Below, one piece after another: positions 43,296 to 53,237 of a DNA stretch of 64,000 bases. Every line of letters starts with the position of its first letter. Positions within the stretch are counted from its first letter, which is position 1. Location of the stretch: positions 3,844,001-3,908,000 of the forward strand of contig NC_009831.1 in the NCBI RefSeq assembly GCF_000018025.1. Reading direction: 5' to 3'. Under the pieces are notes generated by a model. It saw nothing but the letters and a program-made list of their open reading frames with translations. It did not search any database and had not been told where the DNA came from. Source of the stretch: Shewanella sediminis HAW-EB3 (lineage in GTDB: Bacteria > Pseudomonadota > Gammaproteobacteria > Enterobacterales > Shewanellaceae). The translations under genes were made by a program, and so were the position numbers.

Positions 43296-44651
43296 ATGGA
43301 AAAAGTGACGCTACAACGACTCATAGAAGATTATTTCGAGAATCCATTTCGTCAAATAACGATTCCTGCAGGCGAGGTGGTCTTAAAACAGGCGGGTTAT
43401 AACGATCGCCTCTATTGGGTAAAGTCCGGGGAGTTAGAAGGTTTTTTTTCTTCCACAGCCAAAGACAGAAAGACCAAGGTATTTACCGCACCCGCTGGAA
43501 CCTTTATTGGCGTGCACAGTTTTTTTGCAGAAACTCTCGAAGCGTCAACGACTGTGATCGCAAAAGAGAACAGCGAGCTTGCTTGGATTGATACTTCGAC
43601 ACCAGTGGTATCGCCAGAAAAATATGGCCCGCTAACGGCTCAATTTACACCAGTGATCGTTAAAGAGTTAGCGCGCAGACAGCGCCGAGCCAGCATGGAA
43701 GCGGTTGAGCGCGAAACGGTACAGAACAAGCTAAATACCGCCGAGCAGATGACCACGTTAGGGCAGCTGGCCGCGGGCATTGCTCATGAGTTAAATAATG
43801 CGGTCGGTGTTATTAACAGCAAAACGGAGCGATTACAGACAGTCGTATTTGATCTGATCGAAGAGTGTCACCCGGATACTAGGCAATTTCTCGAACATGG
43901 TTTACTTTATGGTCAGAAGGCGAGTTCATCAGAGGTTAGAGCCAGAGCAAAAGAGCTGATGAAGGAGTATCGAATTGACCGTGATAGCGCCCGAAAGCTT
44001 GCCCGCGCCGTACCTCATGGTGAAATCGACAGCTCGTGGTTAACCGATATTGAACAAGCTCTGCGCTATTGGGAGATCGGTAGGGATCTGCACGATATGC
44101 GACTGGCTTCTAAGCATTCGGTGGGCATAGTGAAATCGGTGAAACAATTAGGCCGAACCGATACGGATACGGAAGAGTGGTTAGATGTTAACGATAGCAT
44201 CAATAAAGCGCTGGCGTTATTACACAATAGTTTACGTGGCATTCATGTAAAAATAAGCCCCGCGGTGTTGCCTAAACTGAAAGCCAGTTCAACGGAGCTG
44301 GTGCAAATCTGGGTCAACATTATTAAAAATGCCAGTGATGTGTTAGGTCATACCTCTGAGCCAGCTATTGAGATATCCACTCGTCACGTACGCAATATGG
44401 TACAGATAACGGTTGCTAACAATGGCCCTGAGATTGATGAAGTAACGCGAAGAAAAATATTTCAACCGAACTTTACCACCAAAAAAGGTGGGTTATCTTT
44501 CGGGCTTGGGCTTGGGCTCTCAATCGTTCAGCGAATTGTAAACAGTTACGGCGGCAGTATTGCGGTAATGAGCAATGATGAAAAAACCATATTCAGGATA
44601 AAACTGCCTGTACCTGCACAGGAAATCGAGGGAACTGATGGAAAAAATTAA
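43296..44651 (+). CDS. Soluble sensor histidine kinase with N-terminal cNMP-binding-like domain
   Basis: This 451-residue cytosolic protein has an N-terminal cyclic-nucleotide-binding-like beta-roll (about 1-125: ITIPAGEVVLKQAGYNDRLY, then PAGTFIGVHSFF). A DHp domain follows with the phosphoacceptor His in LAAGIAHELNNAVGVI, and a long helical insertion. A C-terminal HATPase_c domain has an N-box (IWVNIIKNASDVLG) and G-box (GLGLGLSIVQRIVNSYGG). No membrane helix is present. It overlaps the response regulator gene by 14 nt. Together with the upstream transporter it may form a carboxylate-responsive module; that is inference. Confidence 0.85.
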   Translation: MEKVTLQRLIEDYFENPFRQITIPAGEVVLKQAGYNDRLYWVKSGELEGFFSSTAKDRKTKVFTAPAGTFIGVHSFFAETLEASTTVIAKENSELAWIDTSTPVVSPEKYGPLTAQFTPVIVKELARRQRRASMEAVERETVQNKLNTAEQMTTLGQLAAGIAHELNNAVGVINSKTERLQTVVFDLIEECHPDTRQFLEHGLLYGQKASSSEVRARAKELMKEYRIDRDSARKLARAVPHGEIDSSWLTDIEQALRYWEIGRDLHDMRLASKHSVGIVKSVKQLGRTDTDTEEWLDVNDSINKALALLHNSLRGIHVKISPAVLPKLKASSTELVQIWVNIIKNASDVLGHTSEPAIEISTRHVRNMVQITVANNGPEIDEVTRRKIFQPNFTTKKGGLSFGLGLGLSIVQRIVNSYGGSIAVMSNDEKTIFRIKLPVPAQEIEGTDGKN

Positions 44652-45111
44652 TATAATCTGTGTTGATGACCAACGAGAAGTACTGAGTGCTGTGCTACAA
44701 GATCTCTCTCCGTTAGCCGCTTTTTTCAATATCGAAGATTGTGAATCGGCGATTGAAGCGCTGGAGGTTATGGACGATCTTGATGCTGAGGGTGAGTATA
44801 TTGCCTTGGTTATTTCTGACCATGTCATGCCTGAAAAAACAGGGGTGGAGTTTCTCACCGAGATCTCTCAAGAGCGCCGTTTTCATCAGACTAAAAAGAT
44901 CTTATTAACCGGCCAAGCAACCCATCAGGACACCATTGCCGCCATCAATCGAGCCAGAGTCGAGAGCTATTTTGAGAAACCTTGGAAGTCAGAAGAGTTA
45001 CTGAACATGGCCACCACATTAATCACTGAATATATCTTTGACAGTGGGATTGAATACGAACCGTTTCAAGCGATTCTCGATCAAACCGTGGTATTGCAAC
45101 GGTTAAGATAA
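44638..45111 (+). CDS. Response regulator, receiver domain only
   Basis: This 157-residue protein has a CheY-like receiver domain with acidic pair D10-D11, phosphoacceptor D61 in VISDHVMPEKTG, a Thr in LLTGQA and a Lys in FEKPW. A C-terminal extension of about 35 residues has no DNA-binding domain. The start is inside the kinase gene (14-nt overlap), so the two are coupled. It may act by protein contact or pass phosphate on. Confidence 0.88.
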   Translation: MEKINIICVDDQREVLSAVLQDLSPLAAFFNIEDCESAIEALEVMDDLDAEGEYIALVISDHVMPEKTGVEFLTEISQERRFHQTKKILLTGQATHQDTIAAINRARVESYFEKPWKSEELLNMATTLITEYIFDSGIEYEPFQAILDQTVVLQRLR

Positions 45112-45151
45112 ACAGTAGAAATAGATAAAGAGGTCTGAGATATTTTTTTAG

Positions 45152-45961
45152 TTAGTCATCATCCGGATTCATTGCCTCTTTTATTTCGTCACTGCCGAAC
45201 CCTTTACGGGATAAATACGCATACGCTTTCGACTTTTCTTTATAGTCCGATAAGTCATAGCGCTTTTTAGCCAGCTCATTTTTACAGCTTTGATAAAAAT
45301 CGATATCGCCTGTTAGCATTAATTGATACAAGGTATCTTCGAAATCGCTCACATCAATCAGTCGCTGCTTTAATTCCTGCAGGATGAGGGTTTCGCCTTT
45401 GCCTTTATTAAATAGTTTGATTATTTCAGTTGTTAAGTCGGCTTTGTCTGCTTTTACGGCTAATTTACTGCGCAATGTTTCACGTTCTGGATGCTGTGAT
45501 AATGCGTGGTCGATTTCTACTCGGGAAAACCCTTTTGTGGCCATCTGGGCATAGACTTTTTCTCTGTTGGTGCCATAAAAGTTATCATATTTGCTTAGCA
45601 GCCTGGATGTGGCCATCTCAAAGGCATCGACTTTTTGCTCATCCATCACTTGCTCTATAGCGGTATCAATCTCTGTAACGGGTACGCCGCGCAGTTGTAA
45701 CTTACGTCTTATCGCGCCAGTACCGAGTTCATTACTAAAAGCCAACTCGCAATAGCGTATAGCAAAGTCATAGTTATTTTTTAAATAACCGTTCTCTATT
45801 AGTTTGGCGAGTACGATATCAATCCATTCTTGGTTTTCGGTTTTACGCTCAAGCTTGGTGCGAATTTCATTAATGGTAAAATCTTGCTGGCCAAGGTGCC
45901 AATAGGCACTATTAAAAACGTTATCGATAGTTTTGGCTTGACGTAGTGGTGGGCGCTGCAT
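45152..45961 (-). CDS. Long RecX-family protein
   Basis: This 269-residue protein is made of three-helix RecX repeats: ENGYLKNNYDFAIRYCELAF and ELGTGAIRRKLQLRGVP near the start, a second block at about 110-140, and KAYAYLSRKGFGSDEIKEAM at the C-terminus. RecX proteins cap RecA filaments and inhibit recombinase activity. The length exceeds the usual 150-170 residues, with extra repeats in the middle. It is not next to recA here, so it is probably a second RecX-like protein. It converges with the response regulator gene. Confidence 0.75.
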   Translation of the reverse strand: MQRPPLRQAKTIDNVFNSAYWHLGQQDFTINEIRTKLERKTENQEWIDIVLAKLIENGYLKNNYDFAIRYCELAFSNELGTGAIRRKLQLRGVPVTEIDTAIEQVMDEQKVDAFEMATSRLLSKYDNFYGTNREKVYAQMATKGFSRVEIDHALSQHPERETLRSKLAVKADKADLTTEIIKLFNKGKGETLILQELKQRLIDVSDFEDTLYQLMLTGDIDFYQSCKNELAKKRYDLSDYKEKSKAYAYLSRKGFGSDEIKEAMNPDDD

Positions 45962-46092
45962 AACAAATTGATCTTAAGTTAAAAAATAATCAAAACCAGT
46001 GTAGCAGATCCCCGCGTTGTTGAGTACGCGCCAGACTCCTCTGTGTCAGGACAGTTGTGCTTGTAACCCTCCTATAAAATGGAGGTAATAAA

Positions 46093-46114
46093 AAGCCCAT
46101 CAATTGACGGGCTT
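46093..46114 (-). terminator. Terminator of the OsmC-YcaO gene
   Basis: On the minus strand, AAGCCC GTCAATTGAT GGGCTT is followed by TTTATT. It lies about 57 nt after the stop of the gene ending at 46171. Confidence 0.75.
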
Positions 46115-46170
46115 GTTATCTGTATCAAACTAATACAACTTGAATACAAATTGAATGCAAATTGCTGAGA

Positions 46171-48357
46171 TTAACTCACCGCTTTGGCTTTACGAGCTTG
46201 ATGCAATTTCTTGTAACTTTCAATAAGTCTCAGGTGTGGCTCTATGCCCTCAAGCTTCATGCTGGTTTGAGTCAGCCCGAAGAACTTCACCTCACCGGTC
46301 ACTGAGCCAACCACGTTATCCATGGTCTCTTTACCAAACATTCTTTCGAAATTATGAATAAAGTGCTCAAGTTCTAACTCTTCATCTAAGGTGACTTCTA
46401 ACACCGCATTGACTGCCTGATAGAACAAACCACGTTCAACTGTATTGTCATTGTACTGCAGGAACTCACCCACAAGCTCAATGGCATTTTCAAGCTCGCC
46501 CGATGCAAGATAGATAAGTATCTTAAGCTCAATAATCGTCAACTGACCCCATGGGGTATTTTCATCAAATACAATACCAATCAATGTTGGAATGTCAGTT
46601 TGGTTATCTAATTGACTCTCTTCTAGACGCTCGACCAAACCAGCTAACTCATCATCATTGAGTGAATGAAGATTTAAGATATCTTCACGATAATCGAGCG
46701 ATTTATTGGTGTTATCCCAAATCAGATCTTCAACCGGATACACTTCAGAGTAATCAGGTACCAAAATACGGCACACCGAGGCACCGAGCTGATCAAATTC
46801 GGCAATATAAGCCTCTTTGCCAATATCGGCTAATATGCCAAATAAGCTTTCAGACTCTTCTGCGTTAGTGCCGGAGAAATCCCATTCGCAAAAATCATAG
46901 TCATGATTGCTACTGAAGAAGCGCCAAGAGATAACACCGGTAGAATCGATAAAGTGCTCGACAAAGTTTTCAGGCTCAGTCACCGTCATGCTGTCGAAAG
47001 TAGGTTTAGGCACGTCGTTTAAGCCTTCAAAGCTGCGACCCTGCAATAGCTCAGTCAAGCTTCGCTCTAACGCCACTTCAAAGCTTGGGTGCGCACCAAA
47101 AGAGGCAAATACCCCACCCGTTCTTGGGTTCATCAGCGTGACACACATAACCGGGAATTGACCACCAAGCGAGGCGTCTTTAACGACAACTGGGAAACCC
47201 TGTGCTTCCAGGCCTTGAATACCGGCCAGGATACTCGGGTACTTCTCTAACACTTGCATCGGTACATCAGGCAAGACAATTTCTTGTTCAATAATTTGTC
47301 TTTTAACGGCGCGCTCAAAAATTTCTGATAAACACTGCACCTTGGCTTCTTGCAGGTTGTTACCCGCACTCATGCCGTTACTCAGGAACAGGTTTTCGAT
47401 TAAGTTAGACGGAAAATGTACCGTTTCACCATCGCTATGGCGAACATAGGGAATGGTACAGATGCCACGTTCGACCATGCCTGAGTTGGTATCGATAAGA
47501 TTAGAACCCGCCAGTTCACCATCTGGGTTGTAAATGTCTAAACAATGCTCATCTAAGATCCCCGCCGGCAATGCATCGTCGTCTTCTAGCTCAAACCACT
47601 TTTCATTGGGGTAATGAACAAATTCACTGTTGGCAATCTCTTCACCGAAAAATTGATCGTTATAGAAAAAGTTGCAGTTTAAGCGTTCGATAAACTCACC
47701 GAGTGCCGAGCAAAGCGCACTTTCTTTAGTGGCACCTTTACCATTAGTAAAACACGAAGGTGATGCCGCATCGCGAATATGTAACGACCACACATTAGGG
47801 ACAATGTTGCGCCACGAAGATATCTCTATCTTCATTCCCAGATCGGCTAACATGCCCGTCATGTTAGAGATGGTTTGCTCAAGCGGCAGATCTTTACCCA
47901 AGATGTAGGTACTGACATCGCCATCGGGTTGCCCCATCAACATCGCATTGGCATCTGATTCGAGGTTTTCAACCGTTTCAATCTTAAATTCAGGGCCTGT
48001 CTGTACCACCTTTTTAACGGTACAACGCTCTATCGAACGTAAAATACCGACTCTATCTTTCTCTGAAATATCATCAGGCAGTTCTACCTGAATTTGGAAA
48101 ATCTGGTTATAACGATCTTCCGGGTCAACAATGTTGTTTTGTGACAGTCTGATGTTTTCCGTTGGAATATCACGCGCCTTACAGTACACCTTGATAAAGT
48201 AGGCCGCACAAAGTGCTGATGACGCTAAGAAATAATCAAAAGGGCTGGGTGCTGAGCCATCGCCTTTGTAACGAATAGGCTGATCGGCGGTGACGGTAAA
48301 ATCGTCAAACTTCGCTTCCAGTCTAAGATTGTCGAGAAAATTAACTTTGATTTCCAT
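46171..48357 (-). CDS. ycaO: OsmC/YcaO-domain fusion protein
   Basis: This 728-residue cytosolic protein has an N-terminal OsmC-like domain (about 1-140: SAPSPFDYFLASSALCAAYF with its Cys, then VGILRSIERCTVKKVVQTGP). A YcaO domain follows (about 180-560) with the ATP-binding segment KGATKESALCSALGEFIERL and later conserved acidic residues (QEAKVQCLSEIFERAVKR). A helical C-terminal part follows. YcaO enzymes activate amide backbones with ATP; E. coli YcaO assists RimO in methylthiolation of ribosomal protein S12. The OsmC fusion form is common in Shewanella and Vibrio. No bacteriocin precursor or RimO gene is adjacent. Confidence 0.88.
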   Translation of the reverse strand: MEIKVNFLDNLRLEAKFDDFTVTADQPIRYKGDGSAPSPFDYFLASSALCAAYFIKVYCKARDIPTENIRLSQNNIVDPEDRYNQIFQIQVELPDDISEKDRVGILRSIERCTVKKVVQTGPEFKIETVENLESDANAMLMGQPDGDVSTYILGKDLPLEQTISNMTGMLADLGMKIEISSWRNIVPNVWSLHIRDAASPSCFTNGKGATKESALCSALGEFIERLNCNFFYNDQFFGEEIANSEFVHYPNEKWFELEDDDALPAGILDEHCLDIYNPDGELAGSNLIDTNSGMVERGICTIPYVRHSDGETVHFPSNLIENLFLSNGMSAGNNLQEAKVQCLSEIFERAVKRQIIEQEIVLPDVPMQVLEKYPSILAGIQGLEAQGFPVVVKDASLGGQFPVMCVTLMNPRTGGVFASFGAHPSFEVALERSLTELLQGRSFEGLNDVPKPTFDSMTVTEPENFVEHFIDSTGVISWRFFSSNHDYDFCEWDFSGTNAEESESLFGILADIGKEAYIAEFDQLGASVCRILVPDYSEVYPVEDLIWDNTNKSLDYREDILNLHSLNDDELAGLVERLEESQLDNQTDIPTLIGIVFDENTPWGQLTIIELKILIYLASGELENAIELVGEFLQYNDNTVERGLFYQAVNAVLEVTLDEELELEHFIHNFERMFGKETMDNVVGSVTGEVKFFGLTQTSMKLEGIEPHLRLIESYKKLHQARKAKAVS

Positions 48358-48580
48358 TGAATATTGTCCAGAGTCGTGCGCTGTAAATCGGCGGGCCTGC
48401 CTACTAATGGGGGGATTATCGGTGTTTTTTAGGCAATAGTCTTGGGTTAATTACGTAAATGGTTAATTAAGGGCCTTTAGCGCGTTAACTATTGGGGCTC
48501 ATCTACTTCTGTTAAATTTTGCGTTGGCAATATGGTACTACCTACCATATAGCGAACATCTTTCGCTGTGTAGAAAACAG
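48358..48580. other. Upstream region of the OsmC-YcaO gene
   Basis: No gene is seen. It must contain the promoter of the minus-strand OsmC-YcaO gene. Imperfect repeats GGTTAATTA/GGTTAATTAAG occur near 48444-48470, and GGTACTACCTACCATAT (48534-48550) is partly palindromic. Confidence 0.4.
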
Positions 48581-48610
48581 AAAGGGACGAAGTGAACACT
48601 TCATCCCTTT
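48581..48610 (-). terminator. Hairpin after the RND efflux operon
   Basis: AAAGGGA-GAAGTG / CACTTC-TCCCTTT form a long stem with one mismatch and a 2-nt loop. On the minus strand it is followed by CTGTTTTC, a loose T-rich tail. It lies beyond the trpB-like remnant and about 50 nt past the efflux gene stop. Confidence 0.6.
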
Positions 48611-48655
48611 AGCTTCTGCGTCTTTATCACCCGACCCAGACAGATTGACTAAGAA
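48611..48655 (-). pseudogene. Remnant of a trpB 3' end
   Basis: Read on the minus strand, this stretch encodes FLVNLSGSGDKDAEA, which matches the C-terminus of the intact TrpB at 55480-56682 ([15 protein letters not shown]) at 12 of 13 positions across LVNLSGxGDKDA. The DNA also matches over about 36 bases with a few changes. It has no start and abuts the stop codon of the efflux protein. It has the same orientation as the intact trpB, so the two form direct repeats flanking the LysR-RND block. Confidence 0.7.
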
Positions 48656-48659
48656 CGGC

Positions 48660-50144
48660 CTATGTTGATGAATCGCTACCGACTTGCCAGTTTCCACCAA
48701 GCGCTTTATGCAATCCAATCGTCATATGCGCCGTTTGCAGCTTGGCTGCGACAACCCGGTCTTTCATCATATTTTGCTGCCGTTGTGCATCTAAAATAGA
48801 CAAGTAATCGCTTAGACCCGCCCTGTAAAGTGATTTGGCTTTATCTACAGCGCAGTTTGTCGCAGCCTCTGCTTCACTCACTAATTGCACATATTGCTGG
48901 CTATGGCCATAACCTTGCAGCAAGGTTTCCACCTCGCCAAAGGCTGCGTTCACCGACTGCTTATAACCCAAAACGCTGGCATCAAAACGCGCTTGCTGCA
49001 TATCTACCATGGCATCACCGCGACCACCATCGAATACATTCCAACTAATGCCGGCACTCGCAGCCCAAGCGATAGAATCACTGCTAAATAAATCGTCAAA
49101 ATCCTTAGCGAGCACACCCGGTGCACCGGTTAAGAATACTTTTGGATACTGTGCAGCGATCGCAGCCGCTCGCTCTTCACTAACGGCAGCCATTTCACGT
49201 TCGGCTATGCGAATATCTGGCCTGCGATTGAGCAGCTCTGAAGGTAGACCCGTTGGGATCACCCCATCAAAACTTGGCAGTGGCATAACCTGAGTAAAGC
49301 GCCGATGACTTTGCAGGGGTGTTTCCCCCAATAAAATGGCTAAGCGCTGCTTATGTGCATTCTCCGCAATCTCCAGTTGTGGCACCATAGACTGAGTGGC
49401 TGCAAGCATTGCTTTGGCGCGGGCCTCATCAAGGTCCGAACCGAACCCGCTCTTAACCATGAGTCTGACCAATTCAAGAGTACGCCGTTGATCTTCAGCC
49501 GTCTGCAGTGCTATTTGCTTACGCTCCTGTGCCCCGCGCATTTGCAGATAGTTATGGATAACATCAGAGGTGATCAGCGTGGTTAACCCCTCGCGCATGA
49601 TAACCAGCTGCTCCTTTCGAATAGCGGCAGCATTGACCTGTCTGTCGATTCGACCAAAGAGGTCGACTTCCCAAGCTATGGTCGCACCTGCAAAAAAAGC
49701 GCTATTGTTATCATCTACCAGTCCAAGTTCTTCGCCACTGATTGGGTTAATCGCCGTTATAGCAGATCCTATTAATGGGTCATTTTTACTTAATTGATAG
49801 TTGCCAAATCCCGCACCTATATTTACCGTCGGCACCTTAAATGACTCTATGGCGCTTTGATACGACTGCGCCATACGAATGCGCTGCGCGGCAATTTTAA
49901 GCGGTATGGATTGGTTTTGTGCATCTATGACCAATTGATTCAATATTGGATCATTAAACTGTGTCCACCACGCATGTTTTATTGACTGTGTATCCCCGAC
50001 TTCAGTCCCTGGTGTATTTTGATATAGATACGCTTGATATAAGTTACTGTCTAAATTTGTTTCTGGCTTTTGATAATCCGGGCCGACCGAACAACCAGCC
50101 AATATCATTGCCACTACAACAGGGGCGACTTGGTAAAAATTCAT
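48660..50144 (-). CDS. Outer-membrane efflux lipoprotein (NodT/OprM family)
   Basis: This 494-residue TolC-like channel has a lipobox (LAGC at about 15-18, then SVGPDYQKP) that marks it as lipid-anchored. Two long helical repeats follow with the family motifs SAFFAGATIAWEVDLFGRID and SAGISWNVFDGGRG, and NRRPDIRIAEREMAA between them. It forms the outer-membrane exit duct of the tripartite pump encoded upstream. It starts 1 nt after the RND gene stop and is last in the operon. Confidence 0.92.
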   Translation of the reverse strand: MNFYQVAPVVVAMILAGCSVGPDYQKPETNLDSNLYQAYLYQNTPGTEVGDTQSIKHAWWTQFNDPILNQLVIDAQNQSIPLKIAAQRIRMAQSYQSAIESFKVPTVNIGAGFGNYQLSKNDPLIGSAITAINPISGEELGLVDDNNSAFFAGATIAWEVDLFGRIDRQVNAAAIRKEQLVIMREGLTTLITSDVIHNYLQMRGAQERKQIALQTAEDQRRTLELVRLMVKSGFGSDLDEARAKAMLAATQSMVPQLEIAENAHKQRLAILLGETPLQSHRRFTQVMPLPSFDGVIPTGLPSELLNRRPDIRIAEREMAAVSEERAAAIAAQYPKVFLTGAPGVLAKDFDDLFSSDSIAWAASAGISWNVFDGGRGDAMVDMQQARFDASVLGYKQSVNAAFGEVETLLQGYGHSQQYVQLVSEAEAATNCAVDKAKSLYRAGLSDYLSILDAQRQQNMMKDRVVAAKLQTAHMTIGLHKALGGNWQVGSDSST

Positions 50145-50145
50145 T

Positions 50146-53100
50146 TTATTTTTGCTCCGGTATAGCTGCGATTATCGTTGAATCATCTGGTATAGCGTCT
50201 GTTTTAGTTTTATCCGAGCCGCGATAAAACAAGCAGTAGAATGCCGGCATGATAAACAATGACAAAAGCGTAGCCGCAGCAAGCCCACCAATAATGGTTG
50301 CCGCCATCTGATCGAATAGGCGGTCGCTAAGTAACGGGATCATCCCCAGTGCGGTTGTGAGCGCCCCCATCGAAATGGCCATGGTACGATTGATTGTCGC
50401 CGCCTGTACCGCGTCACGTAATGGTCTGTTATTAGCCCGTTCTAACTCGATCTGATCCATCAGCACTATGCCATTTTTAATGATCATCCCCGATAGTGTG
50501 ATGGCTCCAATCAACGCCATAAAACCGAAGGGTTTGTCGAGCAACAGCAAGGTCCAGGTCACGCCTATCGCCGCTAACGGAAGAGTGATCAAGATAATCG
50601 CCGGTTGCTTAAAGCCGTTAAACATTGCCACCATGATCACCACCATCATCAAGAGCGCTTTCGGCAACTGACTTAAGGTATCGGTAATCGCGCGGTTTTC
50701 ATCGTAATACTCACCGCCCCATTCAAACGCATAGCCCGCAGGTAACTGAATGGCTTCAATTTGCGCTTTTATCTGGTTACGAACCTCAGCAGGCGTGGCA
50801 TCGAAGACATCCGCTTGGGCGGTGATAGTCGGTACGCGGTTACGACGCCAGATTAGGCTCTCTTCCGATTTAAGCTCAAAACTATCGACAACTTGGCCCA
50901 AGGGTACGCTGTGGATCCCCAGCAGGGAACGTACGGGTAAGGTTTCTAAATTGCTTAAGTTAGCATTAGCACTGCGAAAGCTAATCGGGATGAGTTGATC
51001 TCCCTGATTCAGCGTGCCCAATGGCACCCCCTCAGTGGCTCGTTTAATCGCTAAGGAGATATCCGTGCGATTAAGTCCCGCGCGGCGAGCCTGCTCTTGG
51101 TTGATCACAGGTGCTATCACTTTACTGTGTTGACGCCAATCATCACGTACGTATTTGGAATGACTATTAGACCGCATTATCGACTGCGCTTGCTCTGACA
51201 GCCGATGCAATACTTTGGGATCCGGGCCGCTAAAGCGTGCCTCGACGCTGAACTTATCTTTGGTAGCGAGCTTCAATGCTCTAAAACGAGGCTCTGCATT
51301 GGGAAAATTATCCGCTAGCCAAATATCTCCACGTTTAGTTAGCGATTCAATCCCTTCATAGTCATCGACATTAACTAAAATTTGGCCATAACTCGTGTCA
51401 TAAGGCTCAGGCTCTACCGTGACCGAAAAGCGCGGCGCACTGGCCCCCACATAACTGGCAATACTGCTCACTTCGGGTTGTTCTATCAACCATTGTTCAA
51501 CTTTCTTCATATCAGAGGATGTTTGCTCTATTTGGGCACCATTGGGTAACCAGTAGTCGAGAAACACCATAGGTCTGTCTGAGCTAGGTATAAAGTTCAC
51601 AGCAACATAAGGCACAGCTATTGCTGTTACCAGTAACAATGGGATCACCATTGAGATGGCTTTAAGCGGATTCAAAACGGTCCAATTTACCGCCAGTTGA
51701 TATCGACTCGTTTTAGTCTCGACAGCGTTCTTCTTCGCATCCGGCTTGATCCACAGCCAACACAGTAGCGGCGTTAACGTGACAGCGACTAACCAGGAGA
51801 ACAGCAGTGAGGAGCAGATAATTAAGAAGACTGAGATAGCAAATTCGCCGGAATCCGTTTTAGAAAACAGCACCGGACTCGAGCCCATAATCGCAATCAC
51901 AGTGGCTGCCAATAGCGGTTTAGATGTTTCTTTTACCGAATCAATCGCGGCTTTGGTGCGCTCCATGCCTTTATTAAGCTTTACTACAAACAGGTCGGTG
52001 ATCACGATGGCGTTATCAACCAGCATGCCCAGCGCAAGAATAAAGCTGCCTAAAGAGACACGTTGCAGATCAACCCCGGCAATGTTCATATAGATCAGGG
52101 TTAATAGAATCGTAAACAGAAGGCCACCACCGACTATGGTTGCACTTTTGAACCCCATAAAAATCAACAGCACCGCGAATACAATCAACACACTTTCAAG
52201 CAAGTTAATGACAAATTCTTCAATCGATTTGTCCACTTCATCTGGCTGAAAAGCTATTTTACCTATCTCAATACCTAACGGCAGTGTTTGTTGATAGTCA
52301 CCGATAATTTGATTTAATTGCTCACCTAAGCTGACGACATTGATACCTGCAACAGGGCTAACCGCCAGTGTAATCGCCTGCATGCCATTATAACGACTCA
52401 AGGTTGTAGCCGGTGTTTGGTAATCTAAACTGATCTCTGCAATATCGTCTAAACGGATCAATCCGGTACTGTACTCACCCACTCCACCTTTGATAATCAA
52501 ATCTTTAATATCTTGCAGTGATTTAAACCCGCTACTCTGATCGATACGGATCCGCTCATTATCGGCAGCAAAACTACCACTGTCATAGGTCAGGTTTTGG
52601 GTCGCGAGTTGATTGATAACTTGTGCAGAAGAGATCCCGTATTGCGCTAACCGTTCATCGGGTAAGTCTACATATACAGCCTGCTGCTGCACCCCATGCA
52701 GTTCAATCTTTTTAATACCCTCTATGGTTTTCAAGCGGCGTTGCAGCTCTTTAGCATATTGGCGTAGCTGTTCGGGTTCAGCGTTTTGGCCATACACACT
52801 AAACAGCATGCCGTAGACTTCTGAAAACTCATCCTGGACGATACTTATCTGGGCAGTTGCCGGTAAGGTTAATTTCACATCGCTGATTTTACGTCTGAGT
52901 AGATCCCACTCTTGAGGCAGATCTTTTGAGTTGGTCGTCTCTTTCAGATCCACAAAAATCATCGAGCTCCCTGGGCGAGACAGGGATCGCAATTTCCACA
53001 TTGACTCCATCTCTTGCAGTTTAGTCTCAATTTTGTCGGTAACTTGATGCTCAACCTCTTGAGCCGAAGCCCCAGGGTAAAGCGTTACAACCACGGCACT

Positions 53101-53229
53101 TTTTACGGTAAATGAGGGGTCCTCAAGCTTACCTAGCTCAAAGTAGGAAACCAATCCGACAATCACGCAAAGCACACTGAAGAACAGCACAAATATACGC
53201 TGCTTAATGGCAAATTCGGCTAAATTCAT
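50146..53229 (-). CDS. RND efflux pump inner-membrane transporter
   Basis: This protein of about 1027 residues is of the AcrB/HAE1-type RND superfamily. It has 12 membrane helices in two blocks and two large periplasmic loops (the porter and docking domains). The TM4 proton-relay region reads GMLVDNAIVITD, with Asp followed by Asn rather than two Asp, as in TriC-like pumps. The start at ATG 53229 is supported by AGGAG 5 nt upstream; an in-frame GTG lies at 53232. It takes substrates from the periplasm or membrane and uses the proton gradient. Substrates are unknown. Confidence 0.92.
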   Translation of the reverse strand: MNLAEFAIKQRIFVLFFSVLCVIVGLVSYFELGKLEDPSFTVKSAVVVTLYPGASAQEVEHQVTDKIETKLQEMESMWKLRSLSRPGSSMIFVDLKETTNSKDLPQEWDLLRRKISDVKLTLPATAQISIVQDEFSEVYGMLFSVYGQNAEPEQLRQYAKELQRRLKTIEGIKKIELHGVQQQAVYVDLPDERLAQYGISSAQVINQLATQNLTYDSGSFAADNERIRIDQSSGFKSLQDIKDLIIKGGVGEYSTGLIRLDDIAEISLDYQTPATTLSRYNGMQAITLAVSPVAGINVVSLGEQLNQIIGDYQQTLPLGIEIGKIAFQPDEVDKSIEEFVINLLESVLIVFAVLLIFMGFKSATIVGGGLLFTILLTLIYMNIAGVDLQRVSLGSFILALGMLVDNAIVITDLFVVKLNKGMERTKAAIDSVKETSKPLLAATVIAIMGSSPVLFSKTDSGEFAISVFLIICSSLLFSWLVAVTLTPLLCWLWIKPDAKKNAVETKTSRYQLAVNWTVLNPLKAISMVIPLLLVTAIAVPYVAVNFIPSSDRPMVFLDYWLPNGAQIEQTSSDMKKVEQWLIEQPEVSSIASYVGASAPRFSVTVEPEPYDTSYGQILVNVDDYEGIESLTKRGDIWLADNFPNAEPRFRALKLATKDKFSVEARFSGPDPKVLHRLSEQAQSIMRSNSHSKYVRDDWRQHSKVIAPVINQEQARRAGLNRTDISLAIKRATEGVPLGTLNQGDQLIPISFRSANANLSNLETLPVRSLLGIHSVPLGQVVDSFELKSEESLIWRRNRVPTITAQADVFDATPAEVRNQIKAQIEAIQLPAGYAFEWGGEYYDENRAITDTLSQLPKALLMMVVIMVAMFNGFKQPAIILITLPLAAIGVTWTLLLLDKPFGFMALIGAITLSGMIIKNGIVLMDQIELERANNRPLRDAVQAATINRTMAISMGALTTALGMIPLLSDRLFDQMAATIIGGLAAATLLSLFIMPAFYCLFYRGSDKTKTDAIPDDSTIIAAIPEQK

Positions 53230-53237
53230 CACGACTC

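Noticed and set aside
46171..48357. Azoline peptide (RiPP) biosynthesis YcaO
   Set aside because: No precursor peptide, dehydrogenase or E1-like partner is adjacent; the OsmC fusion matches the housekeeping-type YcaO of this group.
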